The notes below the pieces were generated by a model. The model had not been told where the DNA came from, did no database searches, and was given only the letters and a program-made list of their open reading frames with translations. A program made the position numbers and the translations under genes. From the NCBI GenBank assembly GCA_964414585.1, contig CAYPXR010000037.1, positions 1 through 64,000 of the forward strand: 64,000 nucleotides of DNA. The letters run 5' to 3'. Within the stretch, counting starts at the first letter, position 1, and every line of letters starts with the position of its first letter. This DNA is from DATEMU01 sp964414585 (lineage in GTDB: Bacteria > Planctomycetota > Phycisphaerae > UBA1845 > UTPLA1). This document shows positions 26,923-36,282 of the stretch, piece by piece.

Positions 26923-29079
26923 CTAGCCGGCTCCAAGCGATTTGACCGCGCCGCAATATTTTGTCTCCAACCAACGGCGCAAACCCATGTGCGCCGGCCG
27001 ATTCAATTCGGGATCATCTCCGATGATCCGCGCGGCATCGCGCTGCGCCATCCGCAACAGCTCGCCGTCGCCGACCAGATCCGCGACGCGCAGCTCCGGC
27101 AATCCATGCTGCCGCGTGCCAAGAAGCTCTCCCGGCCCGCGCAGCCGCAAGTCCTCCTCGGCGATCTTAAAGCCGTCGGTCGTTCGGGCCAATACGCCCA
27201 ATCGTTCGCCCTCCGCGGAACCCGATGAACTCGTCATCAACAAGCAATAGCCCTTCGCTTGGCCCCGGCCGACGCGCCCCCGCAATTGATGTAACTGCGA
27301 CAGCCCGTAGCGTTCGGCGTGCTCGATGACCATGCACGTCGCGTTGGCGACATCGACGCCGACTTCGACCACCGTCGTTGCAACGAGGACCTTCGTCTTG
27401 CCTTCGATGAAGTCGGCCATCACCGACTCGCGCTCGTCCGGTTGCAATCGACCGTGGAGCAGCCCCACGCAATGTCCCGAGAAGACCTGTTGCGCCAGCC
27501 GCTTGCACTCCGTCGTCGCCGCGCGGGCCTCTACCTTGTCCGACTCGTCGATGAGCGGATAAACGACATAGGCCTGCTCGCCCGCCGCCAGTCGTGTACG
27601 TACGAAATCCCACGCCTTGGACTGATCCTTTGGCGCGACGATGCGCGTCGAGACCGGCGAGCGGCCCGGCGGCAATTCGTCGATCGTCGTCACATCCAAA
27701 TCACCGAACACCGTCATCGCCAGCGTCCGAGGGATCGGCGTCGCCGTCATGACCAGATAATGGGGCGCGGGCCCCTTGCTGCGAATCTCCGCCCGCTGAC
27801 GCACGCCGAAGCGATGCTGCTCATCAACAACGACGAGCCCGAGCCTTGAGAATCGAACGTCCTCTTGAATCAGCGCGTGCGTACCGACCACGAGGTCCAT
27901 CTCGCCCTGTTCGATCGCCTTGAGCCTCTCCCGCCGTCGTGCCGCCGGCATACCGCCGACGAGCAGACCGTGCCGAACACGGCTTCCCTCCAGATAGCGG
28001 CACACCGATCGATAGTGCTGCTGAGCGAGAAGCTCCGTCGGTGCCATGATCGCAAACTGATGATGATTCGCGATGGCGACCAGCCCCGCATACAACGCGA
28101 CGACGGTCTTGCCGCATCCGACGTCACCCTGCATCAGCCGGTTCATGGGTCGGTCAAGCGTCAAATCCGCGACGATCTCCGAAACCGCCCGCTCCTGACC
28201 CTTTGTCAATCGAAATGGAAAGCGCCGGCGAATCCGCCCGTCGATCTGCGGGCTCGACTTGAGCATCGGCGCGGCTGGACCCGAGCGACGACGATGCCGC
28301 GCCATCGTCACCGCCAACTGCATGAGCAGCAGTTCCTCATACGCCAGCCGCCGCCGCGCCTTCTCCACCGCCGCTTCATCTTCCGGCCGATGCATCGTGG
28401 CGATCGACCACGCCCGATCCGGCAATCGTCGCTCGCGTCGAAACTCCTCGGTGAACGGCTCCTGCACAAGCGGCAGCCACCAATCGAGATTTCCCAGGAT
28501 CAGCTTGCGAATCACGCGAACCGGCAGCTCCGCCGTCGCCGGATAGACGGGCTCCAATCGTGCGGGCATCGACTCATCCACCGGCGGTGCGTCCTCGTCC
28601 AGGACCGTGATCCGCGGATTGGCCATCTCCGCAAGATTGCCGTACACGCCGACCCGGCCGGTCACCCGGACAATCGACCCCTTCTCGATCTTGTCCGCCA
28701 TCCACGGCGCATTAAACCACGCCAGCCCGCATCGGCCGGTATTGTCGAGCAGCGTCGCGCGAATGGTCGCCCCCCGCCGACCGAACTTGCGCGCCACGGC
28801 CGTAATCCGACCGACGACCGTCGCAGTGATTCCCTCTTCGAGGTGTTCGATTGTGCGGAATTCCTGGCGCTCGTGGCGGAATGGGAAGTATTCCAGCAAA
28901 TCGCCGACCGTGTGAATGCCGATTTTCGCGAACATCTCCGCGCGCTTCGGCCCCACGCCGGGAAGGAATTGCACGGGATCATCCAGCGACGCGGACGGCT
29001 GGCGGATCGGAACCTTCGGCCTCGCCGGTTTCGCGGGCGTGCGATTCATAACCGCTGGGCCGCGCGGCAATGGTCTCAT
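26923..29079 (-). CDS. recG: ATP-dependent DNA helicase RecG
   Basis: About 718 residues. The N-terminal wedge/OB domain (PVQFLPGVGPKRAEMFAKIG, VVGRITAV) is followed by a two-lobed helicase: Walker A MQGDVGCGKTVVA, the DEQHRFGVRQR box, TATPIPRTLAMTVFGDLD, and the C-terminal QLRGRVGRG with LRGPGELLGTRQHG. RecG unwinds branched DNA and remodels stalled forks. ATG 29079 overlaps the stop of the LysM gene by four bases (ATGA), suggesting translational coupling; ATG 29049 is an alternative. Confidence 0.95.
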   Translation of the reverse strand: MRPLPRGPAVMNRTPAKPARPKVPIRQPSASLDDPVQFLPGVGPKRAEMFAKIGIHTVGDLLEYFPFRHERQEFRTIEHLEEGITATVVGRITAVARKFGRRGATIRATLLDNTGRCGLAWFNAPWMADKIEKGSIVRVTGRVGVYGNLAEMANPRITVLDEDAPPVDESMPARLEPVYPATAELPVRVIRKLILGNLDWWLPLVQEPFTEEFRRERRLPDRAWSIATMHRPEDEAAVEKARRRLAYEELLLMQLAVTMARHRRRSGPAAPMLKSSPQIDGRIRRRFPFRLTKGQERAVSEIVADLTLDRPMNRLMQGDVGCGKTVVALYAGLVAIANHHQFAIMAPTELLAQQHYRSVCRYLEGSRVRHGLLVGGMPAARRRERLKAIEQGEMDLVVGTHALIQEDVRFSRLGLVVVDEQHRFGVRQRAEIRSKGPAPHYLVMTATPIPRTLAMTVFGDLDVTTIDELPPGRSPVSTRIVAPKDQSKAWDFVRTRLAAGEQAYVVYPLIDESDKVEARAATTECKRLAQQVFSGHCVGLLHGRLQPDERESVMADFIEGKTKVLVATTVVEVGVDVANATCMVIEHAERYGLSQLHQLRGRVGRGQAKGYCLLMTSSSGSAEGERLGVLARTTDGFKIAEEDLRLRGPGELLGTRQHGLPELRVADLVGDGELLRMAQRDAARIIGDDPELNRPAHMGLRRWLETKYCGAVKSLGAG

Positions 29080-29399
29080 GGGATGATCAACCTGATGCCG
29101 ACGGGCAGATCGTTCGGGTCCGTCAGCCGGTTTCGATTGGCGTAGTAGATTCGCCGCCACTGGTTCTTATTGCCGTAGTATCGCTGAGCGAGCCCGTAGA
29201 GCGTCTCCTTGGGCTGCACGAGATGCGTCCGGCCCGGCATGGCCCCCGGCTCGACAAAATCGTTGTCCCGCTCAACGGGCTTAGCGTCAATTTTCGAGAT
29301 TTGCGGCTCCGATTTCTCCGCCGGTTGCGTCGTCGGTTCCGGATCGCCACAGCCGCCGATCATTGACGCAGCGAGCAATAGGAACACGGCCACTCGCAT
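29076..29399 (-). CDS. LysM-domain lipoprotein
   Basis: 107 residues. Signal sequence MRVAVFLLLAASMIGGC with a good lipobox (IGGC), a Glu/Pro-rich spacer, then a C-terminal LysM-type domain (HLVQPKETLYGLAQRYYGN...RIYYANRNRL...LPVGIRLIIP), which binds peptidoglycan-like glycans. Likely anchored in a membrane and touching the cell wall. It precedes recG with a 4-bp overlap. The frame could start at 29444, but the lipoprotein signal fits the start at 29399. Confidence 0.8.
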   Translation of the reverse strand: MRVAVFLLLAASMIGGCGDPEPTTQPAEKSEPQISKIDAKPVERDNDFVEPGAMPGRTHLVQPKETLYGLAQRYYGNKNQWRRIYYANRNRLTDPNDLPVGIRLIIP

Positions 29400-29601
29400 C
29401 AAAGCGTGCCGCGAACTTCTTCGATGAATCGGCCTCAAACTCACTCGGCAATCCTCGCGCTAATGGCAGGAGCGACCAGGGGATCGTAGCGGCCATTGTC
29501 CGCCCTGCCCTAAATCTCCGCAACGCCGCGACGTTGACCCGCTCCTGCGACGGCCCGACAATTGCCGTCTTTCCAAGGCTTTGCGATTTTCGGAGATTGA
29601 C

Positions 29602-30507
29602 ATGCCCCTGCTTGTGACCGGCACCATCGGAATTGACACCGTCGAAACGCCCCACGGCCTCGCGCAGGACGTCCTCGGCGGATCGGCCGCTTACTTCGCC
29701 CTCGCCGCCAGCCTCATCACGCCCGTGCGACTGGTCGGCGTCGTCGGCGACGATTTTCCGCCCGCCTTCCGCGACGTCTTCAAGGGCCGTCCGATCGACA
29801 CGACCGGTCTGGAAACCCGAAAAGGTTCGAGGACTTTTCGATGGCAAGGCAAGTACATCGGCGACATGAACGCCGCGGAGACGCTGCGCACCGACTTGAA
29901 TGTCATCTCCGAAACGCCGCCGAAGATCCCCGACCCATTCCGCGACTCGCGGTACATTTTCCTCGCCAACACCCACCCGGCGATCCAGCGCGGCTTCATC
30001 GAGCAATTGAAGCAGCCCAGGCTCATCGTCTGCGACACGATGAACCTCTGGATCAACACTGCCAAGGATGAACTGCTCAAGACGCTTTCGATGGTCGGCG
30101 GCGTCGTCATGAACGACGGCGAGGCCCGGTTGCTGACGGGCCAGATCGACTTGATTCAGGCCGGACACGACGTCCTTGGCCTCGGGCCCAAGTTCGTCGC
30201 CATCAAGAAGGGCGAACATGGCGTGCTGATGATCACCCGGGACGAAGTCGTCGCCCTCCCCGCCTACCCCACGCGTCAAGTCAAAGACCCGACCGGCGCC
30301 GGCGACAGCTTCGCCGCCGGTGTGATGGCCTATCTGGCCTCAACGGATCGCCGGGACACCGACGCCCTGCGCGCCGCCCTGGCCCACGGGGCCTGTATCG
30401 CCTCCATCACGATCGAAGACTTTTCGATGCGCTCGCTTGCCGCGGCGGATAAGTCGACGCTGGACAACCGCCTGGCGCGGTATAAATCAATGCTATCGAT
30501 CGGGTAG
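29602..30507 (+). CDS. PfkB-family sugar/nucleoside kinase
   Basis: 301 residues, cytosolic. The C-terminal PfkB signature DPTGAGDSFAAGVMAYL supplies the catalytic aspartate and anion hole. The N-terminal LVTGTIGIDTVETP and GGSAAYFALAAS match the first PfkB motif. The middle part (NVISETPPKIP, ANTHPAIQRGFI) differs from ribokinase or fructokinase, so the substrate cannot be named. Start chosen at ATG 29602, with GGAG ten bases upstream; it is divergent from the LysM/recG operon. Confidence 0.85.
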   Translation: MPLLVTGTIGIDTVETPHGLAQDVLGGSAAYFALAASLITPVRLVGVVGDDFPPAFRDVFKGRPIDTTGLETRKGSRTFRWQGKYIGDMNAAETLRTDLNVISETPPKIPDPFRDSRYIFLANTHPAIQRGFIEQLKQPRLIVCDTMNLWINTAKDELLKTLSMVGGVVMNDGEARLLTGQIDLIQAGHDVLGLGPKFVAIKKGEHGVLMITRDEVVALPAYPTRQVKDPTGAGDSFAAGVMAYLASTDRRDTDALRAALAHGACIASITIEDFSMRSLAAADKSTLDNRLARYKSMLSIG

Positions 30508-30528
30508 TCTTTAAGGCACGTCGAGAAA

Positions 30529-31578
30529 TTGGCTGTAAATAATAAAGAGGATGCTTCCATTCCCTCAAACATTCAAAGACTCGAACACATACACACGTTC
30601 ACGCTTGTTGTCATTTCATTCCTGGTCATCGCGATTACGGGCTGTTCGCAAAATACAATGCCGAGACGGATGCCGTTCTCCGAGTGCAATCACGGTAAGA
30701 GCCGACCCGCCTGCGAATGTTTTCCAGTGAAGGGCACGATGGTGGTGGCGAATACCCCGGAAGTCTTTGCGCTCAACATCGAGACGTTGCAAGTGAAGAC
30801 TCTATATCGAGCCGGGGAGCACCACAGAGTTAAGTCGGCTGTTCCCATCGCGAGCATCGACGGTGACCTTCTGCTAGTCATTTGTAACGATCAAGATCCG
30901 ACGAAGCTTGGCGAATCGCTACTCCGTTGGGATGCTCAGAATCAAAGGTCCATTGAACTACAGCAAAGCAACCAAATCGGTGTACCCGTAATCAGCCCCG
31001 ACGGGTCAAAAGTCGCTTGGATCAGCGAGTCCGACGACAAGCAGATCAGACTCGGAGTGGCACCCGTGAATGATTTGAGCCAAGCACGATTCTTCCCCGG
31101 AGACTTGTTTGTCGATAATACAGGCCCAAATTGGATCGAGAGCACAAGAGACCACGATAGACTCTTGGTAACTCTTTCCAACGGGACCATCGCCTTATTC
31201 GATGATCGGAAACCCGGCTTTTCTCCCAAGACTCAGGGCTTCTGTCCATTCATTCTGGACGGCGAGGATCGATTCTTGTTTCTTGAGGGCAAAAATCCCG
31301 AACATCTCGCCATTTTCGATCATGGGACCATTCGACGGATTTGCCCTCTGTGGTACAAACCGGATGGCTGGTACTCCACTATTCGAGCATCTCCGGATCG
31401 CAATTATGCCGCCACCATGGGCCCGATCTCCTGTCGTATTTTGGGCTGGCTGACAAAGGAAAGTGTGGGCTTAGTTCTTATCGACCTCGATACCGGCCGT
31501 ATGGAGGCTGTATCGGGAAACTTGGAAGCGCGAAATGTGCATTTCTTGGGCGGCCCATGGGCATGGCTCAGTAAATGA
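30529..31578 (+). CDS. Lipoprotein with TolB-like propeller, unknown function
   Basis: Up to 349 residues. A hydrophobic helix ends in the lipobox ITGC (about residues 25-39), followed by a propeller-like body with a TolB-type block (VPVISPDGSKVAWISE). No in-frame ATG precedes the signal sequence; a TTG at 30529 is the best visible start and its Shine-Dalgarno is poor, so the start is uncertain. The gene is clearly AT-richer than its surroundings and lies next to a toxin-antitoxin pair, suggesting recently acquired DNA. Confidence 0.6.
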   Translation: MAVNNKEDASIPSNIQRLEHIHTFTLVVISFLVIAITGCSQNTMPRRMPFSECNHGKSRPACECFPVKGTMVVANTPEVFALNIETLQVKTLYRAGEHHRVKSAVPIASIDGDLLLVICNDQDPTKLGESLLRWDAQNQRSIELQQSNQIGVPVISPDGSKVAWISESDDKQIRLGVAPVNDLSQARFFPGDLFVDNTGPNWIESTRDHDRLLVTLSNGTIALFDDRKPGFSPKTQGFCPFILDGEDRFLFLEGKNPEHLAIFDHGTIRRICPLWYKPDGWYSTIRASPDRNYAATMGPISCRILGWLTKESVGLVLIDLDTGRMEAVSGNLEARNVHFLGGPWAWLSK

Positions 31579-31622
31579 CACAATCATAAATACATGACAC
31601 TCACTCTTGCGCTTTGACAGCA

Positions 31623-32108
31623 TTACGGATTGCGATGGCGATCTCTGTCGCGTTGGAGCGCCCCTTGTATGATCGATTCGGCGATGCGGTAGCCTGTGCT
31701 GCGAAGTTCCTGAATCGCTTCGGGCAATGCGATCAATCCTAGCTCCGCCCCTAATTCGAGCACACCGAGCGTTCCTGTCACGCGAAGGCCGCGCGATCGT
31801 GCAATCCTGCGACCGGCCAATTCGTCGATAAGGAGAGTCGTCGCTCGTAACTCCTCGGCCAAGGAGATCGCTTCGAGTTCACCGGGGTCGAGCACGAGCG
31901 AAGAATCGACGCGCAGGGGAGCTTGAACACAAAGCCAAGATGGAGGATTCGAGACAAATGCTCGAACACTTGCCGGCGTCCGTGAATCCATCAACTCGCC
32001 GACAACGGCAGGAGGGACCAGCACAGTTTTGAATAATTCAGGAAGCAAACCCTCGGCGCAAATCAGCACCAAGTAATTCAGCGGCGAGGCATCTGAAACA
32101 ACGATCAT
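31623..32108 (-). CDS. PIN-like (DUF3368) toxin of a type II toxin-antitoxin pair
   Basis: 161 residues. Starts VVSDASPLNYLVLI, the DUF3368 form of the PIN-domain first acidic residue. DPGELEAISLA and LLIDELAGRRIARSRGL supply the other acidic positions of a PIN-type RNase fold. The last third (VTGTLGVLELGAELGLI...) is standard DUF3368. Its ATG overlaps the antitoxin stop by four bases. Toxin activity is inferred from the family and the gene pair. Confidence 0.85.
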   Translation of the reverse strand: MIVVSDASPLNYLVLICAEGLLPELFKTVLVPPAVVGELMDSRTPASVRAFVSNPPSWLCVQAPLRVDSSLVLDPGELEAISLAEELRATTLLIDELAGRRIARSRGLRVTGTLGVLELGAELGLIALPEAIQELRSTGYRIAESIIQGALQRDRDRHRNP

Positions 32109-32371
32109 TCGTTTAGAGCGGCCCGAACCGATTGAAGATCGGCTTGATAGTCTTCAGGCGTCAGAAGGTCTTCGGTCACGTTGTGCCGCTTAAGCACACC
32201 ATCAGTCTCGAATCGAGAGAGACCCAGCGATTGGGAAAGCTGGAAGTGCGTCAGCTTGCCTTGACGGAACAGCTCCACAAAGGTCGCCTCCTTTGCGGCG
32301 GCACTGGGGTCTTGGCCGTTCTCAGCAAGAACGGATTCGACCGGCGCTGGAACATCAAAAGAAACGACCAT
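32105..32371 (-). CDS. UPF0175-family antitoxin
   Basis: 88 residues. AKEATFVELFRQGKLTHFQLSQSLGLSRFETDGVLKR is cut short here as the core: the EATFVELFRQGKLT segment and the helix-turn-helix that follows (QLSQSLGLSR) are the UPF0175 signature. Such proteins bind DNA and neutralise the neighbouring PIN-type toxin. AAGGG upstream supports ATG 32371 over 32377. Together with the toxin it forms a two-gene operon with a 4-bp overlap. Confidence 0.85.
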   Translation of the reverse strand: MVVSFDVPAPVESVLAENGQDPSAAAKEATFVELFRQGKLTHFQLSQSLGLSRFETDGVLKRHNVTEDLLTPEDYQADLQSVRAALNE

Positions 32372-32406
32372 CGTCATACCCTTTTCGTCAATGCGAATAT
32401 TACAAT

Positions 32407-32435
32407 AGTTTAGCAACTGAGCATGCCCCTGCCAA
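32407..32435 (-). promoter_or_regulatory. Promoter candidate of the toxin-antitoxin operon
   Basis: Minus strand: -35 TTGGCA (32435-32430), 17-bp spacer, -10 TAAACT (32412-32407). The predicted start near 32400 gives a leader of about 29 nt before the antitoxin ATG. The region is AT-rich compared with its surroundings. Confidence 0.4.
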
Positions 32436-32487
32436 CAAGGAACTCGACGAACGATCCGAGCTAGAATACCGGACGCTCACGAGACCC

Positions 32488-33045
32488 ATGCGCACCTTTA
32501 TCGCCATCGACTTCGACCACAAGATTCGCGAGCGGATCGCCTCGCTCCAGGCCAAGCTGAAGTCGCGCTGTCCTAAACTGAGTTGGGTCAAGCCCGAGCG
32601 GATGCACCTGACGCTGAAGTTCCTCGGCGAGATCGACGACGCGCAAGTCGAGCCGATCAAGACCGCCCTCAACGCCGTCGCCGTGCAGTGCCGCCCCTTC
32701 GATATCACTTTCGCCGGCATGGGAATCTTTCCCCCGCACGGGCGCGCCAACGTCCTCTGGCTGGGCATCGAAGACGCCACCGGCCATCTCAAAACCTGTT
32801 GGAAATCCTGTGAAGACGCCCTCGCGGTCCTTGGCCTGCCACGCGAAGACCGCCCCTTCTCCGCCCACCTGACGCTGGCTCGAAACAAGAATCCCCGACT
32901 TTCACAGGAAGTGCGCCACCTGCTGCAAGCCCCACCGCCCTTTGAGCCACAATCGCAGCGCGTTGCCGGGCTGACCTTCTACCACTCCACGCTGACGTCG
33001 GACGGCCCGGTTTACGAAGTCCTCAGCCGCCACGCCTTCGGATAA
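32488..33045 (+). CDS. thpR: RNA 2',3'-cyclic phosphodiesterase (2H family)
   Basis: 185 residues. The two HxTx catalytic motifs of the 2H phosphoesterase superfamily are present: MHLTLKFLG (about residues 41-49) and AHLTLAR (about 129-135). MRTFIAIDF at the N-terminus and FYHSTL near the C-terminus match ThpR/LigT, which opens RNA 2',3'-cyclic phosphates. The open frame extends much further upstream, but homology begins at ATG 32488. It converges on the RDD-protein gene with 15 bp between stops. Confidence 0.9.
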   Translation: MRTFIAIDFDHKIRERIASLQAKLKSRCPKLSWVKPERMHLTLKFLGEIDDAQVEPIKTALNAVAVQCRPFDITFAGMGIFPPHGRANVLWLGIEDATGHLKTCWKSCEDALAVLGLPREDRPFSAHLTLARNKNPRLSQEVRHLLQAPPPFEPQSQRVAGLTFYHSTLTSDGPVYEVLSRHAFG

Positions 33046-33060
33046 ATCTCACGCCCGCCA

Positions 33061-34725
33061 TCAAGTCGGCGGTTCGCCCCGATCGTCCTCCGACCGCTCC
33101 CCCGTCTCCGCATCTTCCGGCGGCATCCCCGGCTCGACGACGATTGTCCCCGCCAGCAGATCGCCTACACGTTGCCGGTTTCGCGTCACCATGACGATCA
33201 TCATGAGCGTCACAATCAGCCCCGACGCCCCCATGGACACCATCAAAACGCGCACCAGATTGCGCACCAGGATTTGCCTCGGTCCCGCGCGGCTCCCCAG
33301 GACGCTCAACACCCTGCAACCGAACAGATACTTGCCCGGCGACGTCCCGATCAGCATCTCCCAGATCATGCACCACAGCCCGTAGACCAGCACCGTCGAA
33401 TATTGCACCGGCGCCAATCGCGCCTGAATCTCCGGATCCTCCGCCTGGCGGGTGATGGACTGAAGATCCCCGTGGATGGCCGAGTCCGGCATCACCGAGA
33501 GCCACCACGGCATGAGCAGGATCGCCGCCGGCGCGAAATCGAGCACCGTCGCGAGCACCCGCCTCCACACGGCCGCCGGCACCAGCCCGACCGGCAGCGC
33601 GATCGGCGCCGCCACCTGGCTGCGCCGCATCCAGAGCACCAGCGTCATCACCCCGAGGACCAGACCCAGGACGACGGCGTCCTGCCACTCGGTTGTCGTC
33701 GCCGCCGGCTCGCGATAAAGCGAGAGTTCCTCAAAGCGCACCGGCCGCACGCCCTCCGGATCGCACACGCCGTATTCCACCTGTCCCTTCGACGTGCGCC
33801 GTGCGATGATGACCTGATCCGCCGCCACGGCCAGCGACGTCGTTTGCGGGTCGACCGACAAAAACTCATTGCCCTCGCGCAATTGGCCGACCATCGACCA
33901 CGCGTTTTTCTGCCGCCGGAAGACCTCCACCGGAGCGGCCTCGCCCTCCCGGGACTTGCACGCGATGAACATCGGTCCATCGGCATTGGCCCCCGTCCAG
34001 GCATGACGGATCGACTCGCCCTTGAGCACCACTTCGGCGGGGCCCCATCGACCCTCGTGAAGCGACGCGACGAGTACCTCTTTTTCATGGACCCAGAATA
34101 GATTCAATTCACCGGCCCGCGCCGCCATCCAAAACCGGCGGCCGCCGTCCGCCGCGGAAGGCCCGACCATTCGTCGCCAAACTCCCTCGTGCAATCGCAG
34201 CACCGTCCACTGTTCGTGAATCTCCTCCACCGGCGGGGATTTCGACTCCTCGCCTTCATCACCCTCGGTCGCGGGCGGCGGCGTCAACGCCTGCGTTTCG
34301 ACCAGGGCCCAGAGCACCGGCTCCGTCGCATCGCCACACCAGGTCAGCGGCGCGATCTTGCACTGCTCCTGCCAGTTGGCCCCCGGCGTGAAGGGCCGCT
34401 TCGGAAAATAATCGCACGTCGTCAAATCGGAAAAGAGCATGCGCAGCCCGACGGCATCCGCCGCGACGGCCAGGGGGTTTCCCGCAACCGGCGGAAGATA
34501 AGGTCGCGGTCGGAGTTGAATCCGCTCGCCCTCCCTGGCCGGCGAATACCAGAATTGCACGTCCGAAAGCGCCGTGCCCTTTGCAGCGCTCGCCGCGACG
34601 ACCCAAACGTGAGCGTCGCCCCCGATCGCCCACACGCGCGCGGCCTTCCACTCCGGCGTATCGGCGCGCGCGGAGATCGCTCCCGCCAGCACGGCCGCCA
34701 TCGCCATCGCGCGAAATCGATTCAT
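33061..34725 (-). CDS. RDD-family membrane protein with large exported N-terminal domain
   Basis: 554 residues: signal peptide (FRAMAMAAVLAGAISARA), a soluble exported region of about 330 residues with beta-rich repeats, a hydrophobic helix (AVVLGLVLGVMTLVLWM), and a C-terminal RDD domain. RDD features are RRVLATVLDFAPAAIL at its first helix, EMLIGTSPGKYLFGCRV in the loop and QRVGDLLAGTIVV at the end. RDD proteins are poorly characterised, some with transport roles. It ends a minus-strand operon with coaD. Confidence 0.8.
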   Translation of the reverse strand: MNRFRAMAMAAVLAGAISARADTPEWKAARVWAIGGDAHVWVVAASAAKGTALSDVQFWYSPAREGERIQLRPRPYLPPVAGNPLAVAADAVGLRMLFSDLTTCDYFPKRPFTPGANWQEQCKIAPLTWCGDATEPVLWALVETQALTPPPATEGDEGEESKSPPVEEIHEQWTVLRLHEGVWRRMVGPSAADGGRRFWMAARAGELNLFWVHEKEVLVASLHEGRWGPAEVVLKGESIRHAWTGANADGPMFIACKSREGEAAPVEVFRRQKNAWSMVGQLREGNEFLSVDPQTTSLAVAADQVIIARRTSKGQVEYGVCDPEGVRPVRFEELSLYREPAATTTEWQDAVVLGLVLGVMTLVLWMRRSQVAAPIALPVGLVPAAVWRRVLATVLDFAPAAILLMPWWLSVMPDSAIHGDLQSITRQAEDPEIQARLAPVQYSTVLVYGLWCMIWEMLIGTSPGKYLFGCRVLSVLGSRAGPRQILVRNLVRVLMVSMGASGLIVTLMMIVMVTRNRQRVGDLLAGTIVVEPGMPPEDAETGERSEDDRGEPPT

Positions 34726-34780
34726 AGACGGATTATTCGTGGTGCCCCCCGATCGGTCAATGAACAAACACCCATGGCGA

Positions 34781-35683
34781 CTACTTGCAGTCCGCGTCGA
34801 CTTGAATGATTTCGGTGACGCCCTTGGGAAGTTTCTCACGGGCCGGTCGCGCAAACGCGTTCGGCGCGAGCTTCTCCGAATCCATCCCCTTGATCCGCGC
34901 GATCCTCATCGTGAACTTCCCGTCGTCCAGCGGCCAGATCATGCTCACGGCGGACGGAACCATCGGGCCGTTGTCCCACGCCGGTTGGTAATCGTCGAGA
35001 AAGGCGCTCATGGTGATCCGTCCCATCGAATCGCGGAAGTTCACCACGCGAATCTGAAACGGCGGCGCGCGGTCGACCCAATATTCACGATCGATTTCCA
35101 TGTCGCCATTATCCGTCAGCCGCAGATATTCCAGAATATCGAATTTTTGACCTGACCGCCGGACGGCGCCGATCAGTCCATCTGACGTGTCCGGCAAACC
35201 GCCCAAGCCCAGGGCTCCGACGAGTTGATCCACGCGAATTCCCGCGCGCTGCGCGCAGGGTCGATCCGCGAAACGATGCCGCCCCCAGCGCATCGCGTGA
35301 ACTTCCGGCTCGATCCAGATCCAATACTCGTCATTATTCGAGCCGAGCCCCATGACCTGTTCGCCCAGTCCCGGACGCAGATCCATCCTGAAATTTCTGG
35401 GCTTGGCAAAGAGCAGGCTGCCTTCCAGGTTGTAGTCGTGCGACTTGCCCTGGTCATCCCGGACGTGTGCCGAGACGGTGACACTCCCCGCCCAGAGCGG
35501 CCGATCGATCAGCGCGGCATTCGCCTGAATCGTGGACACAATTTCCGACCGCTCGCGCGGCGCCGGCGGCGGCCCCGCCGTCCTCACCCTTCCGCCGTCC
35601 GGCGGAATGCAACCAACCGTGATCCACAACAAAACGGCGGCGGTGAGATAATCGATCCGAAATCGTTCGAACTGCGGGAGCAT
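34781..35683 (-). CDS. Lipoprotein with LolA/LolB-like fold, unknown function
   Basis: 300 residues. Signal peptide ending LLWITVGC gives a lipoprotein; a Pro-rich linker follows, then a domain with NLEGSLLFAKPRNFRMDLRP and EYWIWIEPEVHAMRWG. That is the pattern of lipoprotein-carrier-like (LolA/LolB, DUF4292) proteins that cradle acyl chains. Its ATG overlaps the stop of the upstream gene by one base (TGATG). Confidence 0.7.
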   Translation of the reverse strand: MLPQFERFRIDYLTAAVLLWITVGCIPPDGGRVRTAGPPPAPRERSEIVSTIQANAALIDRPLWAGSVTVSAHVRDDQGKSHDYNLEGSLLFAKPRNFRMDLRPGLGEQVMGLGSNNDEYWIWIEPEVHAMRWGRHRFADRPCAQRAGIRVDQLVGALGLGGLPDTSDGLIGAVRRSGQKFDILEYLRLTDNGDMEIDREYWVDRAPPFQIRVVNFRDSMGRITMSAFLDDYQPAWDNGPMVPSAVSMIWPLDDGKFTMRIARIKGMDSEKLAPNAFARPAREKLPKGVTEIIQVDADCK

Positions 35684-36255
35684 CAGGAATCGTTTTCCAC
35701 AGGCGGCCCCTCGGTCGATTCTCCCGGCGTATCGTCTTCGGCCCAGGCCGCGTTTTCAAATTCCCCCGCCGCGCCCCCGGCCAGCACCGCCCCCAACTGG
35801 CCGGTCAGTTCCTGAATCTCCGCATCCTTGAGGACGGGATTGAACACCCGGTGCAGCGTCTTGTCGCGCATCAGGCGCATTTCCCAGAATTCGCGATCGC
35901 CTTCGCGGATCGTCCGCTCGTATTTCAACAACCGCTTGCGCAGCAGTATCAGAGAGAGCACAAATCGAAACCGCTGCTTGGGTTCCTCCTCGCAATCCGC
36001 GAGACGGTCGAAAAACGTGACCAGCACATCGTCGCCGACGAAGGTCCGCTTCTTTTCCTCCCGCTTGGGAAGACGGGTTTGAAAGACACACAAGGCCCCT
36101 TCGGGAGGACCCTGCCAGCATTCCTCGGAATAGTCCCGTCGCTCGAAACCCTGGGGCGTCTCGAAGAGCGCCGAATGAAACGGCTCGCCTTCGGCGAATT
36201 CCCTGCCGCTGACGCTGCATCGGCCCGCCGGCCGGGATACTTCAAAATCAATCAT
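35683..36255 (-). CDS. Conserved-looking cytosolic protein of unknown function
   Basis: 190 residues, no signal peptide or membrane helix. The N-terminus (MIDFEVSRPAGRCSVSGREF) carries one cysteine of a possible CxxxG turn and WQGPPEGALCVFQTRLP another. The middle is a highly charged helix-rich block (RFVLSLILLRKRLLKYERT). I do not recognise the family. It sits between coaD and a lipoprotein gene and overlaps the latter by one base, so it is probably co-expressed with envelope-assembly genes. Confidence 0.65.
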   Translation of the reverse strand: MIDFEVSRPAGRCSVSGREFAEGEPFHSALFETPQGFERRDYSEECWQGPPEGALCVFQTRLPKREEKKRTFVGDDVLVTFFDRLADCEEEPKQRFRFVLSLILLRKRLLKYERTIREGDREFWEMRLMRDKTLHRVFNPVLKDAEIQELTGQLGAVLAGGAAGEFENAAWAEDDTPGESTEGPPVENDS

Positions 36256-36282
36256 GGATGTGCGCCTCCGTGCATCGTCCCC

